Origin: JANXSF01 sp043755435
GTDB lineage: Bacteria; Acidobacteriota; Terriglobia; Bryobacterales; Bryobacteraceae
Direction: 5' to 3'
NCBI GenBank assembly: GCA_043755435.1
Contig: JAYUSZ010000359.1
Coordinates: 1-21,831, forward strand
DNA length: 21,831 nt
Shown: positions 1-6,950 of the stretch, one piece after another
Numbering within the stretch: the stretch's first letter is position 1
How the letters are laid out: each line of letters begins with the position of its first letter
Translations under genes and position numbers: made by a program
The notes under the pieces: generated by a model
Seen by the model: the letters and a program-made list of their open reading frames with translations, nothing else
What the model was told of the DNA's origin: nothing
Database searches by the model: none

Positions 1-95
1 CCGGATCTTTGATCTTTCGCCTGCACGTCTCGGCAGAAGCCACGGGAAAATTTGAAGTAACGAACTCGCGAAACAAGTTTAAGAAAAACTATTAG
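1..95 (+). CDS. 3' end of an unidentified CDS (partial)
   Basis: One plus-strand frame (codons from position 3) is open from the window edge to a TAG at 93-95. It encodes about 30 residues that begin GSLIFRLHVSAEATG and end RNKFKKNY. The stop lies one base from the convergent holA stop, which fits the dense packing seen elsewhere in this window. The peptide has balanced composition and a basic C-terminus, but I recognise no family. A second plus-strand frame is also open for about 54 nt, so this could be chance. Only sequence upstream of the window could settle it. Confidence 0.35.
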   Translation, partial: GSLIFRLHVSAEATGKFEVTNSRNKFKKNY

Positions 96-96
96 G

Positions 97-1167
97 TTAG
101 GCAGTCAGTGACAAAATAAACTTTTCCATAACAGTCCGGTCATCGGGGCGGATGTCACGCATGCCGCGGTCCGCCTCGAAAATTTCGACGATGGCCTTGC
201 GTAATTTCATTTCGGAAAACACGCTGGCAGTTTGATGCACCTGTTCCGCTCTTGACCGCCACATGGCCATCCCTTGCCGGCTAAAGTGACTTTGAATCGC
301 CTGGGCACCTTTCAATCCGGCCTCACGCGATGCCAATGCGAATCGGAATTGCGATGCCAGAAAGCTTAACGCCAAGGGTAAATATTCACCATCGCGCACC
401 AGCGTATCCAAAAGTTCCAACGACTGGTTTCGATCCTTCCGTCCCATTGCCGCAACCAGTGCAAAGATGGTTGTCTCGCGGGCATCGGGCACCATATTGC
501 CAATCATCTCTTCGGTAATGGTGCCGCCTTTACCTGCTAGCAGACTCAATTTTTCCAGCTCATTGGCCAGCCGATGTGCGTTTGCTCCCGTGGCTTCCAC
601 GAGGAATTCCGATGCTCCTGGAGCGAACTTCACACTATATTGCTTCGCCAACTCATCCAACAAACGTTGTGCTTCGGCAGTTGTATAGGGCGGAAACTCC
701 ACCACGTTTGTAACTGTAGCGTAGAACTTTCGAGCCTTCTCAATTTTGGCCTTGTCATCGCCATCCAGTTCGTAGCGGCTGATGTCAAACACTACGCAAA
801 CCCCAGGAATAGGGTCTCTTAAATAGTGGGCTATCCGGCCCGCAGCACCTGATAATGCGCCGTCTCCGTCTTCTGCTGCAGCTGCTGCACGAAGAGTTCT
901 AGGCATTGCCCCTTCTGCGGCACCAACCCAAATCAAACGCCGGGAAGCGAATAACGAATAGGCGCAAGCGTCGTCCATTACATCGGAAAGTGACACTTCA
1001 TCCAGATCGTGGCGGGTGAAACCAGTATCGTCGGCATCGTCGCCCAGCACCGCTTTTCGCAAAGCTTCCTTCACGCGAATGCGGCGGTAAACGTCCGGCC
1101 CAAGAAAAAGGTAGGCCGGTGCTGGGGGCCCCTTTTTGAGATTGGCGAGTAGTTGATCCGGTGTCAC
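97..1167 (-). CDS. holA: DNA polymerase III subunit delta (HolA)
   Basis: HolA is the delta subunit of the clamp-loader complex. It opens the beta sliding clamp so that it can be loaded on primed DNA. The 356-residue length is normal for the family. The N-terminal region contains the characteristic PAYLFLGPDVYRRIR segment (about residues 16-30), a degenerate Walker A area. It is followed by the AAA+-like middle domain (VCVVFDISRYELDGDDK) and the C-terminal helical collar (for example ETTIFALVAAMG and PLALSFLASQFR). The start is GTG at 1167. Its G is shared with the last base of the lptE TAG stop, so the junction reads TAGTG and suggests translational coupling. lptE-holA adjacency is also common in Proteobacteria, which supports both calls. 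Confidence 0.93.
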   Translation of the reverse strand: MTPDQLLANLKKGPPAPAYLFLGPDVYRRIRVKEALRKAVLGDDADDTGFTRHDLDEVSLSDVMDDACAYSLFASRRLIWVGAAEGAMPRTLRAAAAAEDGDGALSGAAGRIAHYLRDPIPGVCVVFDISRYELDGDDKAKIEKARKFYATVTNVVEFPPYTTAEAQRLLDELAKQYSVKFAPGASEFLVEATGANAHRLANELEKLSLLAGKGGTITEEMIGNMVPDARETTIFALVAAMGRKDRNQSLELLDTLVRDGEYLPLALSFLASQFRFALASREAGLKGAQAIQSHFSRQGMAMWRSRAEQVHQTASVFSEMKLRKAIVEIFEADRGMRDIRPDDRTVMEKFILSLTA

Positions 1168-1679
1168 TAAAACGCCTCAAGCACAGAGCTAACTACAGTC
1201 CTAGCCAGGTCACGGCTCATTCGATCCACGGCAGCGTCACTCTCTTCCAAATAAGCCCGTTGGTCAGTGGCGATTTCATATCGCTCGCGAACCTCCATCG
1301 CTGGCCGGTCAAACAGAACCTTACCTGAAACTCGTTCCACCAATGTAAGACGCAAAGTGACCACCAACTGCACGCTGCTGCCACGATTAGTGACAGGATC
1401 GAAAGTGGTAACAAAAGAATCGTAGCGTAGCACAGAGCCACGCAGCACAGCATCAGCTGTGTTGACGTCTGCCGAAATGTGATAGCGCGTGCGGGAAATA
1501 AATTCACGAGTTAGCGCACCAGCCATCCGCTCAGGAAGCTTGTAACGGGCGGTGATGTTCGTGAACGCCGGAATGGCGATGGATTGCACTGACTTCGGCA
1601 GCAAATCGGCCTTGCCAGACACATGATAGCCGCAGCCAGTGCCTGTCAAAAGCAACGCTACCGCCAGCCCAAATCTCAT
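1167..1679 (-). CDS. lptE: LPS assembly lipoprotein LptE
   Basis: LptE is the outer-membrane lipoprotein that plugs the LptD barrel and helps insert LPS into the outer leaflet. The 170-residue product has a short hydrophobic leader followed by Cys16 in the context GTGCGYHVSG. The CGYHV signature directly after the lipidated cysteine is typical of LptE. The residue at -3 is Gly, so the lipobox is not canonical. The body shows the usual IAIPAF strand followed by N-I-T and the LTREFISRTRY segment. The ATG overlaps the TGA of the upstream Asd-like gene by 4 nt (ATGA), and the stop overlaps holA by 1 nt, so the gene sits inside a coupled operon. Its presence indicates an LPS-containing outer membrane. 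Confidence 0.88.
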   Translation of the reverse strand: MRFGLAVALLLTGTGCGYHVSGKADLLPKSVQSIAIPAFTNITARYKLPERMAGALTREFISRTRYHISADVNTADAVLRGSVLRYDSFVTTFDPVTNRGSSVQLVVTLRLTLVERVSGKVLFDRPAMEVRERYEIATDQRAYLEESDAAVDRMSRDLARTVVSSVLEAF

Positions 1680-2650
1680 CCCGTCGCTCCTATTGCTTTC
1701 ATCGCCGCAATCGCTGAATCAGCAGCAATGCGGACATTATCGGCCACTGCGTATAGCCAGAGGGCCTTGGAATTGTTGGGGTCCACTCGGATAGAACCTA
1801 CTGCGTAACCACTCTGCTGGGCGATGCCAACATTGTTCGGCGGCTCAAGCAAAGTATCGCGAACATCCACACCTGCGGCTGCCAGCACTGCCTCAATTTT
1901 TTCCGGCTTAGGAACCTTTTCAAACTCAACCCATACCGACATGCTGTAGCCATGAAACACAGGAGCCTGAATCAAGCGTAGCGAAGGCATGGGAGGACCG
2001 CCCGCCGAGGCCAACAAGCTGGCCAGGTGCCGTTCAATGCGCGCTTCCTTTTCCGTCAAATTAACTTTCGATTCCTCACCGAATGACGCCAGTTGATTGA
2101 ACGCTAGTTGAGCATCGAACACTTTCTTAAGGATAGGCTTGAAGGTCAGCAGGGCCACCGCTTGACCTTGCAACTCTGCAACTCCAGCTTGACCCCATTC
2201 ACTTGCTGGCTCAAAAATAGTAACCACGCTTCGCGCAATTGGTTGCGCACTGGCAAGAGTTGTAAGCAAGCCAGCCATTACCTGCGAAGCAGCAGCAGGA
2301 ATAACCGTCAATCGCGCAGTCGGTTCACCAACGCGAAATAGTCGTGCTCCTGCTTTTTCATCCAGCAGCCCTTTGGCATCAATCACCGGCACTTTCTTCG
2401 GTGCCCAATCAATGGCCTGCTGGCAAATTTCAGCGCTGGATGCGGTCAGAACCACAATATCCACTGCTTTGAGGCTTGCTTTTTCTAATCGTTCCAGCAC
2501 CGCCAGTTCATCATGCTGCTGGGTGATTACAGCAATTTCTTCTTCCTCTCCGCCCAACACTTGCAGACGAAATAAATCCCCTGCTAAATCTTTAATCTCG
2601 CGTCCAAGCAGCGATTCGCCGCCAACAATCGCCGCAATCTTCTTAACCAA
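1676..2650 (-). CDS. Asd/USG-1-like dehydrogenase homologue lacking the catalytic cysteine
   Basis: This 324-residue protein has the fold markers of aspartate-semialdehyde dehydrogenase. They are an N-terminal NAD(P)-binding strand (KKIAAIVGGESLLGREI, where true Asd has GxxGxVG), a VVLTASS segment, and the dimerisation/active-site segment PVFHGYSMSVWVEFEK, which keeps the His region. Where true Asd carries the nucleophilic Cys (the N-C-T/S motif) this protein reads VIPAAASQVM, so the thiol is gone. That places it with USG-1-like paralogues that cannot perform the normal thioester chemistry. I chose TTG at 2650 as the start (MVKKIAAIVGG) because it follows a GGAG 8 nt upstream and matches the family N-terminus. 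The open frame extends upstream to 2707. The start overlaps pssA by 8 nt and the end overlaps lptE by 4 nt. Its role in a lipid operon is unknown. Confidence 0.8.
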   Translation of the reverse strand: MVKKIAAIVGGESLLGREIKDLAGDLFRLQVLGGEEEEIAVITQQHDELAVLERLEKASLKAVDIVVLTASSAEICQQAIDWAPKKVPVIDAKGLLDEKAGARLFRVGEPTARLTVIPAAASQVMAGLLTTLASAQPIARSVVTIFEPASEWGQAGVAELQGQAVALLTFKPILKKVFDAQLAFNQLASFGEESKVNLTEKEARIERHLASLLASAGGPPMPSLRLIQAPVFHGYSMSVWVEFEKVPKPEKIEAVLAAAGVDVRDTLLEPPNNVGIAQQSGYAVGSIRVDPNNSKALWLYAVADNVRIAADSAIAAMKAIGATG

Positions 2651-3539
2651 CTTGTGTCTCCGGTACCTTTGGCGCTGGTTGAGTGGTGCGCCTCCACAAT
2701 CCGCCAATGCGGATCAAAATGCCGCTTGCCATATAGCTAAATGCAAGCACGAACAAAACGGGTCTGGAATATTCGTAAATCAGATACATCATGCTTCCAA
2801 ATAAAATCAAACTCTTGAACGACAGCGGACGCCCCAGATTAAAGTCCTTGAAACTCCGGTAGCGCCAAGTGGAGACCATCAGAAATGCCAGCAACCCCAT
2901 CAACCCCATCCAGGCTAGCGAAAATATCCAGTTCGACAACGGGTCCGATCCTTCAAAGTAAACAATGCTAGCAACCATGGCAGCAGCCGCTGGTATGGGT
3001 AACCCCACAAAGTACTTACGATCCGCTTTGCCAGGATTACTGGGCTGCGGATTTGTCTGCACATTGAACCGAGCAAGACGCGCCGCGCCACTGAGTAAGT
3101 ACAAGAAGCACAAAAAATATCCGGCACGAATAATAGGAGTGCGCACTGCCGGATCAAACGGCCAATCCACAAATTGAATTCCCCAGGCAAAAGCAAGCAT
3201 GGCCGGTGCCAAGCCAAATGCAATCACATCAGCCAGGGAATCAATTTCCCTGCCAAAATCACTGACGGTATTTGTCATGCGGGCAATGCGCCCATCGAGA
3301 CCATCCATGACCGCCGCAATACCAATCATGATTGCCGCAAGATCAAAGTGATGCAACGCCTCAGCCGATTGCCCCGTTACGTTCGACATTGCCCCTTGGA
3401 AGGTTTCAATGATCGACAAGAAACCAAGCAGAACATTCCCCGCAGTGAACATCGTCGGGAGCGCATAAGCTGCACGGCGAGGCCGCCGGTCAGGAGCTTT
3501 TGGATCTATCAAACGTTCAGCAAGATTGAGCTTTGGCAT
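2643..3539 (-). CDS. pssA: CDP-diacylglycerol--serine O-phosphatidyltransferase
   Basis: This integral membrane enzyme condenses CDP-diacylglycerol with L-serine to make phosphatidylserine, the precursor of phosphatidylethanolamine. The full CDP-alcohol phosphotransferase signature DGx2ARx8Gx3Dx3D is present (from DGRIAR through FGREIDSLAD), in the first third of a 298-residue protein. Several hydrophobic segments follow, including AYALPTMFTAGNVLLGFLSI near the N-terminus and a series of helices to the C-terminus. The start is the ATG at 3539 (MPKLNLAERL), 5 nt after the psd stop. The open frame continues upstream to 3632, but only by overlapping psd. The next gene in the pathway, psd, is immediately upstream, so the two steps of PE synthesis are co-transcribed. 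Confidence 0.94.
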   Translation of the reverse strand: MPKLNLAERLIDPKAPDRRPRRAAYALPTMFTAGNVLLGFLSIIETFQGAMSNVTGQSAEALHHFDLAAIMIGIAAVMDGLDGRIARMTNTVSDFGREIDSLADVIAFGLAPAMLAFAWGIQFVDWPFDPAVRTPIIRAGYFLCFLYLLSGAARLARFNVQTNPQPSNPGKADRKYFVGLPIPAAAAMVASIVYFEGSDPLSNWIFSLAWMGLMGLLAFLMVSTWRYRSFKDFNLGRPLSFKSLILFGSMMYLIYEYSRPVLFVLAFSYMASGILIRIGGLWRRTTQPAPKVPETQVG

Positions 3540-3544
3540 AAAGA

Positions 3545-4144
3545 TTACCCCTTCCTGCGCGCGATGACGGAGGAGCCTGCACTGACGCGCTGACCCTCTT
3601 TCACGGCAAGAGTCCACTCCGGCCCAAACCACATGTCCACACGAGAACCAAACTTGATATAGCCCACGCGATCGCCCGCAGCCACGATGTCACCAATTTT
3701 TTTGTAGCAAATAATGCGGCGGGCAATCAGACCAGCAATTTGAGAGAACACAACCTTCACGCCCTTATCTTCCACGGTGATCACGTTCATTTCATTTTCC
3801 GTGGATGCAGCTTCAACTGATGCCACCAGAAATTTCCCGCGCTTGTATTCAATGTTTGTGATCTTGCCGGCGATGGGCGAACGATTCACATGAACATCGA
3901 AAACGTTGAGAAAAATAGAAACCCGCTGTTGATCAGCCATCTGCTTTATCCATACAATTTTTCCATCCGCAGGCGAAACTGCTACTGGACCGGAAGGGAT
4001 CTGCCTTTCAGGATCGCGAAAGAACCATAAGCAGAAAAGCCCAAGGATAAACATTGGGATTCCGAATGCCGGGCGAGTGAGATAACTCACCAAAGCGCCG
4101 CCAGCAAACAATCCAAGCGCGTAGTAGATTCCGTCAATAACCAT
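3545..4144 (-). CDS. psd: Phosphatidylserine decarboxylase proenzyme
   Basis: Psd decarboxylates phosphatidylserine to phosphatidylethanolamine, using a pyruvoyl group formed by self-cleavage. The 199-residue length is that of the short bacterial/archaeal type. Visible markers are an N-terminal membrane hairpin (YYALGLFAGGALVSYLT and FGIPMFILGLFCLWFF), the VSPADGKIVWI segment, the conserved FDVHVNRSPIAGKI motif, the ENEMNVI motif, GSRVDMWF, and the C-terminal self-cleavage site SAGSS, which yields the short pyruvoyl-bearing alpha subunit. It is the first gene of the psd-pssA-asdlike-lptE-holA operon. Its ATG is divergent from, and 53 bp away from, the likely start of the M20 peptidase, so the operon promoter must lie in or overlap that gap. 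Confidence 0.94.
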   Translation of the reverse strand: MVIDGIYYALGLFAGGALVSYLTRPAFGIPMFILGLFCLWFFRDPERQIPSGPVAVSPADGKIVWIKQMADQQRVSIFLNVFDVHVNRSPIAGKITNIEYKRGKFLVASVEAASTENEMNVITVEDKGVKVVFSQIAGLIARRIICYKKIGDIVAAGDRVGYIKFGSRVDMWFGPEWTLAVKEGQRVSAGSSVIARRKG

Positions 4145-4197
4145 TCGTGGGTCTTTCTTCTATTGTCCCAGATTACCCTTTAGAATGGCTGTTATAT
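4145..4197 (+). promoter_or_regulatory. Divergent psd / M20 peptidase intergenic region
   Basis: The 53 bp between the psd ATG and the preferred peptidase ATG must carry initiation signals for both directions. On the plus strand TAGAAT at 4181-4186 is a reasonable -10 box. The ATG at 4198 lies 11 nt beyond it, so the leader would be only about 5 nt. No convincing -35 lies at 16-18 nt spacing, and no Shine-Dalgarno precedes the ATG. The minus-strand promoter for psd is not obvious. Confidence 0.35.
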
Positions 4198-5343
4198 ATG
4201 TATCTTGAATGGGCCAGAAAAAATGAGCGCCGAATCGTTAACAGGATTCGCAAAATGGTGGAGATGGAAAGTCCCAGCGACGATCCAAAAGCCATCAATC
4301 GGTTCGTAGACTGGATGGCAGCGGAAGTGAATGGCATGGCCAAGGTTAGAGTTGTGAAGGCAGGCCCAACGTATGGAAATCATCTCCTAATCGAATTCTC
4401 ACTTCCCGGTAAGAAGAAGACGAGCCAGATCACCGCCCTTGGCCATTCCGACACGGTTTGGCCCATGGGCACTCTTAAATCCATGCCTTTCCGCGAAGCT
4501 GATGGACGCTTATGGGGACCAGGTGTTCTTGATATGAAAGCGGGTCTAGCATTTTTTATAGGCGCTATGGAAGCACTGCGGGAATTGGACGTGCCAGTAG
4601 GGCACAAAGTTGTCCTTCAGGTCAATTCCGAGGAGGAAATTGGAAGCCCATCATCGCGTTCTCTCACCGAACAATCAGCGCGAAATTCCAAAGCGGTACT
4701 TGTCCTGGAACCAGGCACTGGTCTAACCGGGAAATTAAAGACCGCCCGCAAGGGTGTTGGTGATTATACGGTTCGAGCTATCGGAAAGGCTTCGCACGCG
4801 GGCGTCGATTTTGCAGCCGGCGCAAACGCCATCGTGGAATTGTCCCGCCAAGTGGAAAAGATCGCAGGCTTCACTGATTTGAAGCGCGGCCTCACTGTGA
4901 GCCCAGGCGTGATTCAAGGCGGCACACGATCCAATGTAGTGCCTGCCGAGGCTACCCTTGAAGTGGATATCCGTATCGCCCGTCTGCGCGACGAGGTTAG
5001 GTTGGCCAAGAAATTCCAGTCGTTGAGACCTTTCGATAAACGCTGCCGCATTGAAGTTTCCGGAGGCTTGAATCGCCCACCCATGGAACGTTCCAAAGAT
5101 ATCGCCCAACTCTACCACTTGGCGCAAAAGTTAGCGGCAGACATGGGGATTGCCATTGATGAATCCATGACCGGTGGTGGTTCCGATGGCAACTTCACAG
5201 CAGCACTAGGAGTCCCGACGCTGGATGGATTGGGAGCCGTGGGCGAAGGGGCACATGCAGTGAATGAGAGTTTACTGGTAAACCGCATTGCTGACCGAAC
5301 AGCCTTGTTAGCAGCGTTAGTGCAAGAACTTCGCGGCCATTGA
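4198..5343 (+). CDS. M20 family metallopeptidase (glutamate carboxypeptidase-like)
   Basis: This di-zinc exopeptidase/deacylase is of the carboxypeptidase G2 type and probably removes C-terminal glutamate or cleaves related amide bonds. All metal and catalytic positions are visible in order: GHSDTVWP (metal His and adjacent Asp), GPGVLDMKAG (bridging Asp), NSEEEIGS (catalytic Glu pair), VLEPG (metal Glu), the dimerisation-domain GKASHAG, and the C-terminal GEGAHAVNES (metal His). I prefer ATG 4198 (MYLEWARKNE, 381 aa). The longer GTG start at 4147 would place the divergent psd start only 2 bp away and adds residues atypical of the family. There is no N-terminal signal, so the protein is probably cytoplasmic. 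A close alternative is an acetylornithine/succinyl-diaminopimelate deacylase-like enzyme, but the spacing of motifs fits CPG2 better. Confidence 0.86.
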   Translation: MYLEWARKNERRIVNRIRKMVEMESPSDDPKAINRFVDWMAAEVNGMAKVRVVKAGPTYGNHLLIEFSLPGKKKTSQITALGHSDTVWPMGTLKSMPFREADGRLWGPGVLDMKAGLAFFIGAMEALRELDVPVGHKVVLQVNSEEEIGSPSSRSLTEQSARNSKAVLVLEPGTGLTGKLKTARKGVGDYTVRAIGKASHAGVDFAAGANAIVELSRQVEKIAGFTDLKRGLTVSPGVIQGGTRSNVVPAEATLEVDIRIARLRDEVRLAKKFQSLRPFDKRCRIEVSGGLNRPPMERSKDIAQLYHLAQKLAADMGIAIDESMTGGGSDGNFTAALGVPTLDGLGAVGEGAHAVNESLLVNRIADRTALLAALVQELRGH

Positions 5344-5379
5344 CACTAAGATCATGAAGGTAACGTATCGCCTTCAATT

Positions 5380-5535
5380 TTAGGTCAACCTGCGCTCGTG
5401 AATCTCAGCGATGCGGACAAGTGCGCGGATGTTCGCAGCATCCTGTTTGGAGGTAGCTAGTAGTTCCGACGGGGTGAGAAAGGCTTTCCACGTTAATGTT
5501 TCGCATAGGCGGCGTTGAATTTCGTCAGAGGTCAA
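5380..5535 (-). CDS. Small hypothetical protein (51 aa)
   Basis: A short minus-strand ORF begins at TTG 5535, with a GGGA-type Shine-Dalgarno about 9 nt upstream, and ends with TAA at 5380. The product starts MTSDEIQRRLCETLTW and ends VRIAEIHERRLT. It is charged, predicted mostly helical, and free of rare-looking codons. It begins 31 nt after the stop of the MATE transporter gene on the same strand and ends 36 bp from the convergent peptidase gene, so it fills an otherwise empty gap. No other start codon is available in frame after the upstream TAG. I recognise no family. It could be a small helix-turn-helix-like or adaptor protein, or a spurious ORF. Confidence 0.5.
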   Translation of the reverse strand: MTSDEIQRRLCETLTWKAFLTPSELLATSKQDAANIRALVRIAEIHERRLT

Positions 5536-5566
5536 TTCAACACATCCCTATCTTTTAATGTAGCGC

Positions 5567-6949
5567 TCAAATCCGCTGCCGTTTCCAGCGCCCTTGTTGA
5601 AAAAGATAAAGGCTCAGCAAAGCCACCGTGCATTGCGCCAGGAAAATAGCTATAAACAAGCCTCGCTCATCAAGCCCTGATTTTTGCGACAATATCCAGG
5701 CCAAAGGAATTTGAATAATCCAGAAGGAAACGAAATTCACCACTGTTGGCGTGCGGGTGTCTCCTGCGCCATTGAATGCCTGCATCATCGTCATGCCAAA
5801 ACCTACCAAGGGATAGGCATAACAAATGAATCGCAAACAATCCGACCCGATGGCCACTACTTTTACATCGCTGCTAAAAACGCCAATGATGCGCTCTGCA
5901 AATAAGATATAGAACAAGGCCAGACTCGACAGAAAAGCAGAGTTAATCTTGCCTGCCGTCCAAACCGCAGCCTCTGCTCGCTCCGGCTTCTTCGCACCCA
6001 GACATTGGCCAACCAGGGTTGCAGCTGCATTGCAAAAACCCCACGATGGCAGAATGGAAAAAACAATCACTCGAATCGCTAACGTGTAGCCGGCAAGCGC
6101 GGGCGATCCGAAAGTAGCAGCAATTCGTGCCATACCTGTCCAACTTGCGGTGCTTATCAATATTTGCAGCATCCCATTTAAGGACACGCGAAAAATGCGC
6201 CACATCAAGGGAAAATCCATCACGAACTGAGAGGCTGTAATGTGAATTCGGCTACTGCCGCGCGTCAACGACCAGAATTGATACAGCACTCCGCATCCAC
6301 GTCCAATAAATGTACCCACAGCCGACCCCATCACTCCCATCGCAGGAAATGGCCCAATCCCAAAGATCAAGAGTGGATTCAGAACAAGGTTAATGCCATT
6401 GGCCAACCAAAGCACGCGCATCGCAATTGCGGCATCCCCTGCTCCTCGAAAAACAGCATTTAAAAGGAACAGGTAAACAACCACGATGCAGCCGCCCAGA
6501 ATGATTCGTGTATAGGCGGAATTTTGAAGCACGCCTGCTTCAGCACCCATCAATTGCAGCAAGTCCCGGCCAAATACAGCACCGATTGCGCCTAGAATAA
6601 TGGAAACAAACAGACCGATAAAGATGGCTTGCACGGCACCTTTGGCCGCACCGTCAGTATCTTTCTCACCAATGCGCCGCGCAACAAATGCAGTGGTGGA
6701 AAACGAAAGCCCCATGGCGATTGCAAAAACTGTGGTGAGTAGACCTTCCGTCAAACCAACTGTGGCTACCGCGTCGGACCCAAGCCGCGAAACCCAGAAA
6801 ACATCCACGATCGCAAACAGCGATTCCATAATCATTTCCAGCACCATGGGAATCGCAAGCAGAGTGATTGCCTTCGGCAGGCTCCCTTCGGTGTAGTCGC
6901 GGCGGCCACCGTGAATGGCTTCTTTCACGGTGGCCCAGATTTGGCTCAT
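5567..6949 (-). CDS. MATE family efflux transporter
   Basis: This 460-residue polytopic membrane protein has the two-fold repeated six-helix architecture of MATE (multidrug and toxic compound extrusion) exporters, which expel organic cations or drugs against Na+ or H+. Family markers include the N-terminal LAIPMVLEMIMESLFAIVDV (MATE helix 1), FWVSRLGSDAVATVGL after it, and FRGAGDAAIAMR. The second half contains the repeated FNGAGDTRTPTVVN segment. The start ATG at 6949 is one base after the typA TAA, with AGGGG overlapping the typA end, so the gene is probably co-translated with typA. The substrate cannot be inferred from sequence. NorM-like and DinF-like subgroups remain possible. Confidence 0.92.
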   Translation of the reverse strand: MSQIWATVKEAIHGGRRDYTEGSLPKAITLLAIPMVLEMIMESLFAIVDVFWVSRLGSDAVATVGLTEGLLTTVFAIAMGLSFSTTAFVARRIGEKDTDGAAKGAVQAIFIGLFVSIILGAIGAVFGRDLLQLMGAEAGVLQNSAYTRIILGGCIVVVYLFLLNAVFRGAGDAAIAMRVLWLANGINLVLNPLLIFGIGPFPAMGVMGSAVGTFIGRGCGVLYQFWSLTRGSSRIHITASQFVMDFPLMWRIFRVSLNGMLQILISTASWTGMARIAATFGSPALAGYTLAIRVIVFSILPSWGFCNAAATLVGQCLGAKKPERAEAAVWTAGKINSAFLSSLALFYILFAERIIGVFSSDVKVVAIGSDCLRFICYAYPLVGFGMTMMQAFNGAGDTRTPTVVNFVSFWIIQIPLAWILSQKSGLDERGLFIAIFLAQCTVALLSLYLFQQGRWKRQRI

Positions 6950-6950
6950 C

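Noticed and set aside
1..21. GATC-containing start of the window as another copy of the 19390-19457 repeat
   Set aside because: Only two GATC sites and about 14 bases of likeness, inside a stretch that is probably coding; too little to call a repeat.
5195..5377. 60-codon minus-strand ORF antisense to the M20 gene end
   Set aside because: It lies mostly within the peptidase gene, lacks family likeness and overlaps no signal.
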